Shown one piece after another: positions 6,582 to 9,152 of a stretch of 9,152 nucleotides of DNA. The stretch comes from Clostridiales bacterium (GTDB lineage: Bacteria > Bacillota > Clostridia > Oscillospirales > CAG-382), in the NCBI GenBank assembly GCA_003343885.1, contig QAKH01000064.1, positions 1 through 9,152 on the forward strand. The letters are read 5' to 3'. The notes below the pieces were generated by a model. That model worked only from the letters and a program-made list of their open reading frames with translations. It was not told where the DNA came from and ran no database searches. The translations under genes were made by a program, and so were the position numbers. The first letter of the stretch is position 1. Every line of letters begins with the position of its first letter.

Positions 6582-6613
6582 CGCAATATTGTGTTAATAA
6601 TTCGCAATATTGT
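6582..6613. promoter_or_regulatory. Tandem operator-like repeat CGCAATATTGT x2
   Basis: CGCAATATTGT occurs at 6582-6592 and again at 6603-6613, identical and exactly 21 bp apart (two helical turns). Each contains the 8-bp palindrome CAATATTG. The second copy ends 3 bp before the predicted -35 of the downstream lipoprotein gene, a typical activator position; both copies are also upstream of the divergent pstS promoter. The cognate regulator is not known. Confidence 0.55.
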
Positions 6614-6616
6614 TCA

Positions 6617-6645
6617 TTGCTTTTGTATACTGATTTTTGTATAAT
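6617..6645 (+). promoter_or_regulatory. Promoter of the solute-binding lipoprotein gene
   Basis: TTGCTT (6617-6622) and a perfect TATAAT (6640-6645) are separated by 17 bases. The weak second half of the -35 fits a promoter that needs an activator, consistent with the repeats just upstream. Predicted transcription starts near 6652, about 30 bases before the ATG. Confidence 0.55.
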
Positions 6646-6681
6646 AATAATGAAATACTTGTATAAGGAGAAATACAGCAG

Positions 6682-8145
6682 ATGAAAAGAATACTTTGCT
6701 TCATCATTTCAATCGTTGTTTTAGCTATGATATCAGCGTGCGATGATAAAGATGTTTTGAAACAGCAGGATCCGGAAAGCGAACAAATATCTGACAATCA
6801 AAACGGCAGCGCTTCAAGCGATGACAACGAGGAAATCGACTATACCTCGGATTTGTCAAAAGAAAAATACGATGGATACAACTACAGAATACTTGTTCGC
6901 AAGGACTCTCTTTCAGACCAATATCTTGAAAACGACTCTGACGACTTGGTTGAAAGCGCAACGTTTCGCCGCAACAAGCTGATTGAGCAAATGTATGGCA
7001 TCACCATAACCGCATCGGAATCCTCAAGCAACAACTACGATATTGATGCGTTAAATTCTATTCTTGCCGGAGATGACGCATATGATCTGGTGTTTACACA
7101 TGCCAGAGCCGCCTTTGTATACGCCGTTCAAGGCGCTGCCTATAACTTCCGGGATATTGAGTCAATACACCTTGACAAGCCCTGGTGGACAAAGGACGTA
7201 GTTGAAAGCTGTACTCTCAACGGCAAGCTTTACGTTCTTGACGGAGATATTTCTTCCAAAGGCCTTGGTGCAACTATGTGTATGGTATTCAACAAGAGAA
7301 TCTTTGACGAACTCGGTTTTGATTATCCATACAAGCTTGTAAAGGAAGGCGATTGGACATTTGACGAGTTTGCGTATACAGTAAAAAAAGGAGCTAAGGA
7401 TCTCAACGGAGATGGTATCATTGAGCCTGAGTTTGACCAACTTGGCTACTCTTCGTCACAGTGGGAAGCTCCGATGAACATAATTTATACCGGCGGTCAA
7501 AAAATATATGATAAAGATGAAAACGGGGATCTTCAATTAACCCTATATTCAAACAAAACGGTTGAAATATATGACGAATTTTTCAGTTTGATGGATAACA
7601 AAGCTTGTTATCTCGGCACAGAAAAATCCACTTACAATGGACCGGATCTCTTCAATGACGGACGTGCCATGATAGCCGACAGCGAGCTGCGTCACGCACA
7701 GACGCTGCGTAATCTCGACGATGATTTCGGCATTATTCCGTATCCTAAATTCGACGAGGACGATGAGTATGCTACTGCAGTTAACGCCGGTTCACATATG
7801 ATATTTATTCCGATTACCGTTGAAGATGTTGAGCGCACCGGCGCTATCACAGAAGCACTTTGTGCTATCGGTTCCCGCGATGTAATCCCGGCGTTTTACG
7901 AAAAATCCCTAAAAACCAAGTATACCCGTGACGAAGAATCCGAAGAAATGATCGACATCATACGTGACAGCGTTGTATTCGACCTCGGTTATGTTATTCA
8001 CGGCACTTTCTCATCCTGCGGCAAAGATCTTGCGGTAAGTACAACGCACGATTTCGCATCATACTACGCCGCCGGAGAAACTGCTGCAAAGATAAATCTT
8101 GAGGAATTCTACGAAAATTACGGCGGAGTATCAAAAGAGGACTAA
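6682..8145 (+). CDS. Extracellular solute-binding lipoprotein, family 1 (sugar ABC type)
   Basis: This 487-residue protein is predicted to be a membrane-anchored substrate-binding component of an ABC importer, probably for a carbohydrate, though the ligand cannot be read from sequence. The start follows AAGGAG with an 11-base spacer. Residues 1-19 form a lipoprotein signal and C20 (MISAC) is the lipidation site. A low-complexity acidic/Ser linker spans about 21-58. Family-like blocks follow: FRRNKLIEQMYGI (95-107), AGDDAYDLVF (129-138), LDKPWWTKDV (164-173), NGKLYVLDGD (180-189), FNKRIFDELGF (203-213), the DLNGDG loop (240-245), LFNDGRAMI (323-331) and DDFGIIPYPKFDE (347-359). The N-terminal block plus WW and GDI/GD segments match SBP type 1 proteins common in Clostridia. 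No permease or ATPase gene adjoins it; an insertion sequence begins 46 bp downstream, which may have cut off an operon, or the protein may be a stand-alone binder. Expression probably depends on the tandem operator upstream. Confidence 0.82.
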   Translation: MKRILCFIISIVVLAMISACDDKDVLKQQDPESEQISDNQNGSASSDDNEEIDYTSDLSKEKYDGYNYRILVRKDSLSDQYLENDSDDLVESATFRRNKLIEQMYGITITASESSSNNYDIDALNSILAGDDAYDLVFTHARAAFVYAVQGAAYNFRDIESIHLDKPWWTKDVVESCTLNGKLYVLDGDISSKGLGATMCMVFNKRIFDELGFDYPYKLVKEGDWTFDEFAYTVKKGAKDLNGDGIIEPEFDQLGYSSSQWEAPMNIIYTGGQKIYDKDENGDLQLTLYSNKTVEIYDEFFSLMDNKACYLGTEKSTYNGPDLFNDGRAMIADSELRHAQTLRNLDDDFGIIPYPKFDEDDEYATAVNAGSHMIFIPITVEDVERTGAITEALCAIGSRDVIPAFYEKSLKTKYTRDEESEEMIDIIRDSVVFDLGYVIHGTFSSCGKDLAVSTTHDFASYYAAGETAAKINLEEFYENYGGVSKED

Positions 8146-8191
8146 ATTACTTATACGAGTTTTACGTTTATAGAACGAGTGATACAGAAAA

Positions 8192-8211
8192 GGGGCTGTT
8201 TAAAAAGCCCG
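8192..8211. repeat. Terminal repeat of the IS1182-like element
   Basis: Starts GGGGCTGTTTAAAAAGCCCG. The tip also folds on itself: GGGCT (8193-8197) pairs with AGCCC (8206-8210). The GGGGCTGT opening and A-rich core are typical of IS1182-family ends. Confidence 0.55.
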
Positions 8212-8220
8212 TAAAAAACG

Positions 8221-8249
8221 AAAAGGATCTCAAAACGAGGTCCTTTTTT
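8221..8249. terminator. Bidirectional terminator inside the IS1182-like element
   Basis: AAAAGGATCTC (8221-8231) pairs with GAGGTCCTTTT over 11 bp, including one G-U, around an AAAAC loop. Six T's end it on the plus strand (8244-8249). On the minus strand it is followed by CGTTTTTT. It should end the lipoprotein mRNA and block read-through into or out of the transposase gene. Confidence 0.8.
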
Positions 8250-8336
8250 GTAATGTTGTGAAAAAACATTGAATTTTGGGTATAAAAACTAAACTCATAT
8301 TAAAATGAGCAAATTTTGAAATATTTTCATTAAAAG

Positions 8337-9152
8337 TTATGCAGCTAACAACCGTTTTTGCTTTTTTAAATGGAATTTGTAAAGGTTAAAACCAATACAA
8401 ATTGCCGTAAATTCAAAAATTACGGACTTTAAGCCCCTTCTTCGTATTCTCTTGTACTGTCTGTCCCACTTGATTATTCCATAAGTGCCTTCCGCTTGTA
8501 TACACCGATTTGCTCTTAGCAACAAACCATGAGTGGAAGATAAATTGTCAAGAACTTCTTTGTGAATGGAAGTCAGTTCTTCATTCATCCTGATAGTTCT
8601 GTTGCTGTTTCCTTTTTTACACTTGTCGGCATAAGGACAATCATTGCAATCCTCGCATTGATAAAATTCCTCTGTTCTGCCGTATTTGTTGCCTTTTACG
8701 GCTCTGTCATACAAATACTCAAACTTTCTTCCGTTAGGACAAATCAGATTACCATCTGCATCTCTTTGAAAATTAACGGCTCTGAACGGATCTTCTCTGT
8801 ATTTCTTGTCCGTTGTTTCTTTTTTGAACATAGTAAACTTCATATATTTTTCCATACCATGCTGTTCACAATACAGATAATTGTTGTAACTTCCGTAACC
8901 TGCATCAGCTACCGGATAACAAGGATAAAAGCCGTAAGTACAGTTGAATTTTTCCATCAGAGGTACAAAGCATTCCATATCCGAGGCATATTGCTTAATA
9001 TCCATTACTGCTATGTACTCATCGCATATTCCAAGCTGAACATTGTATGCAGGCAGTAATTGGTCGTTTCCCATGTAATCTCTTTTGATTCTCATGAACG
9101 TAGCATCATTGTCAGTCTTTGAATAGCTGTTTCTCTCATCACCGCATATTCT
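8337..9152 (-). CDS. IS1182-family transposase, C-terminal part
   Basis: The frame is open from the window edge (9152) to TAA at 8339-8337, giving 271 residues. An internal ATG at 9095 is not the true start, because the upstream codons continue the family motif DATFMRIKRDYMG into GNDQLLPAYNVQ. Transposases of this family cut and join DNA with a DDE active site. In the visible part, the second aspartate lies in ADAGYGS (D83) and the glutamate in QAEGTYGIIKWD (E221); the first aspartate is off the window. A four-cysteine cluster, C-x2-C-x2-C-x5-C (166-178), sits in the insertion between them, as usual for IS1182-type enzymes. The basic block YKRIRRRGLKSV (233-244) and the hydrophobic tail AICIGFNLYK are also typical. 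No frameshift or stop interrupts the visible part. Confidence 0.9.
   Translation of the reverse strand, partial: RICGDERNSYSKTDNDATFMRIKRDYMGNDQLLPAYNVQLGICDEYIAVMDIKQYASDMECFVPLMEKFNCTYGFYPCYPVADAGYGSYNNYLYCEQHGMEKYMKFTMFKKETTDKKYREDPFRAVNFQRDADGNLICPNGRKFEYLYDRAVKGNKYGRTEEFYQCEDCNDCPYADKCKKGNSNRTIRMNEELTSIHKEVLDNLSSTHGLLLRANRCIQAEGTYGIIKWDRQYKRIRRRGLKSVIFEFTAICIGFNLYKFHLKKQKRLLAA

Larger units (their letters stand above)
8192..9152 (-). mobile_element. IS1182-like insertion sequence (partial)
   Basis: The element begins near 8192 with GGGGCTGTTTAAAAAG, closely resembling IS1182-family ends (GGGGCTGT...AAAAAGT). It then carries a terminator and a minus-strand IS1182-type transposase that runs off the right edge. 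Positions 8250-8336 are AT-rich and hold no gene; they contain only a short hairpin, CTCAT/ATGAG (8294-8309). The far end and any target duplication are outside the window. Confidence 0.75.

Noticed and set aside
7399..7416. DLNGDG calcium-loop-like motif in the solute-binding lipoprotein
   Set aside because: The spacing of acidic residues after the glycine does not complete an EF-hand or dockerin repeat, and this loop is common in family 1 solute-binding proteins.
8294..8309. Hairpin CTCAT/ATGAG downstream of the transposase on the minus strand
   Set aside because: Only five base pairs, AT-rich, with an interrupted T-run; the stronger terminator at 8221-8249 explains termination better.
8562..9059. 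A 165-codon plus-strand open frame opposite the transposase
   Set aside because: It lies fully antisense to a well-conserved transposase, has no convincing ribosome site, and its hydrophobic composition is what reverse reading of this gene produces.

Overview
The window looks like chromosomal DNA of a low- to mid-GC Gram-positive anaerobe of the Clostridia, probably a gut-type Eubacteriales/Oscillospiraceae relative. This is inferred from strong AGGAGG-type ribosome binding sites, lipoprotein-anchored solute-binding proteins, a secreted protein with three S-layer homology (SLH) domains, and IS3-like and IS1182-like insertion sequences. No species can be named from the sequence alone.

Layout. 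Positions 1-142 hold the outer end of an IS3-like insertion sequence, with the first 23 codons of its OrfA on the minus strand running off the window. Positions 143-226 are a compact promoter/leader for a plus-strand gene (227-2104) encoding an exported protein of unknown function with a predicted beta-rich body and three C-terminal SLH repeats. A short convergent intergenic region (2105-2261) has a 17-bp tandem duplication and a bidirectional terminator.

Positions 6540 down to 2262 are a complete high-affinity phosphate uptake operon on the minus strand: promoter with a candidate PhoP box, pstS, an attenuator-like hairpin, pstC, pstA, pstB and phoU. PstS captures phosphate outside the membrane, PstC and PstA form the channel, PstB supplies ATP hydrolysis, and PhoU links transporter state to the Pho two-component system, whose genes are not in the window. 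The most striking point is that PstS is circularly permuted: the segment that is normally C-terminal (SRE-GSGT phosphate loop) comes first, and the normally N-terminal segment (GSTS, SGSSAG, DIGMASRE) comes last.

Divergent from pstS is a gene (6682-8145) for a lipoprotein resembling family 1 (sugar-type) ABC solute-binding proteins, with no permease genes beside it. The divergent intergenic region (6453-6681) contains the pstS promoter, a promoter for the lipoprotein gene, and two perfect CGCAATATTGT repeats exactly 21 bp apart that look like a tandem operator. Just downstream of the lipoprotein gene an IS1182-like element begins (about 8192) and runs past the right edge, carrying a partial minus-strand transposase and its own terminator. 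The roughly 8-kb chromosomal segment is thus bracketed by ends of two unrelated insertion sequences.

There is no CRISPR array, tRNA or rRNA. I see no wholly new multi-gene system. The permuted PstS and the two operator-like arrangements are the items most worth checking.
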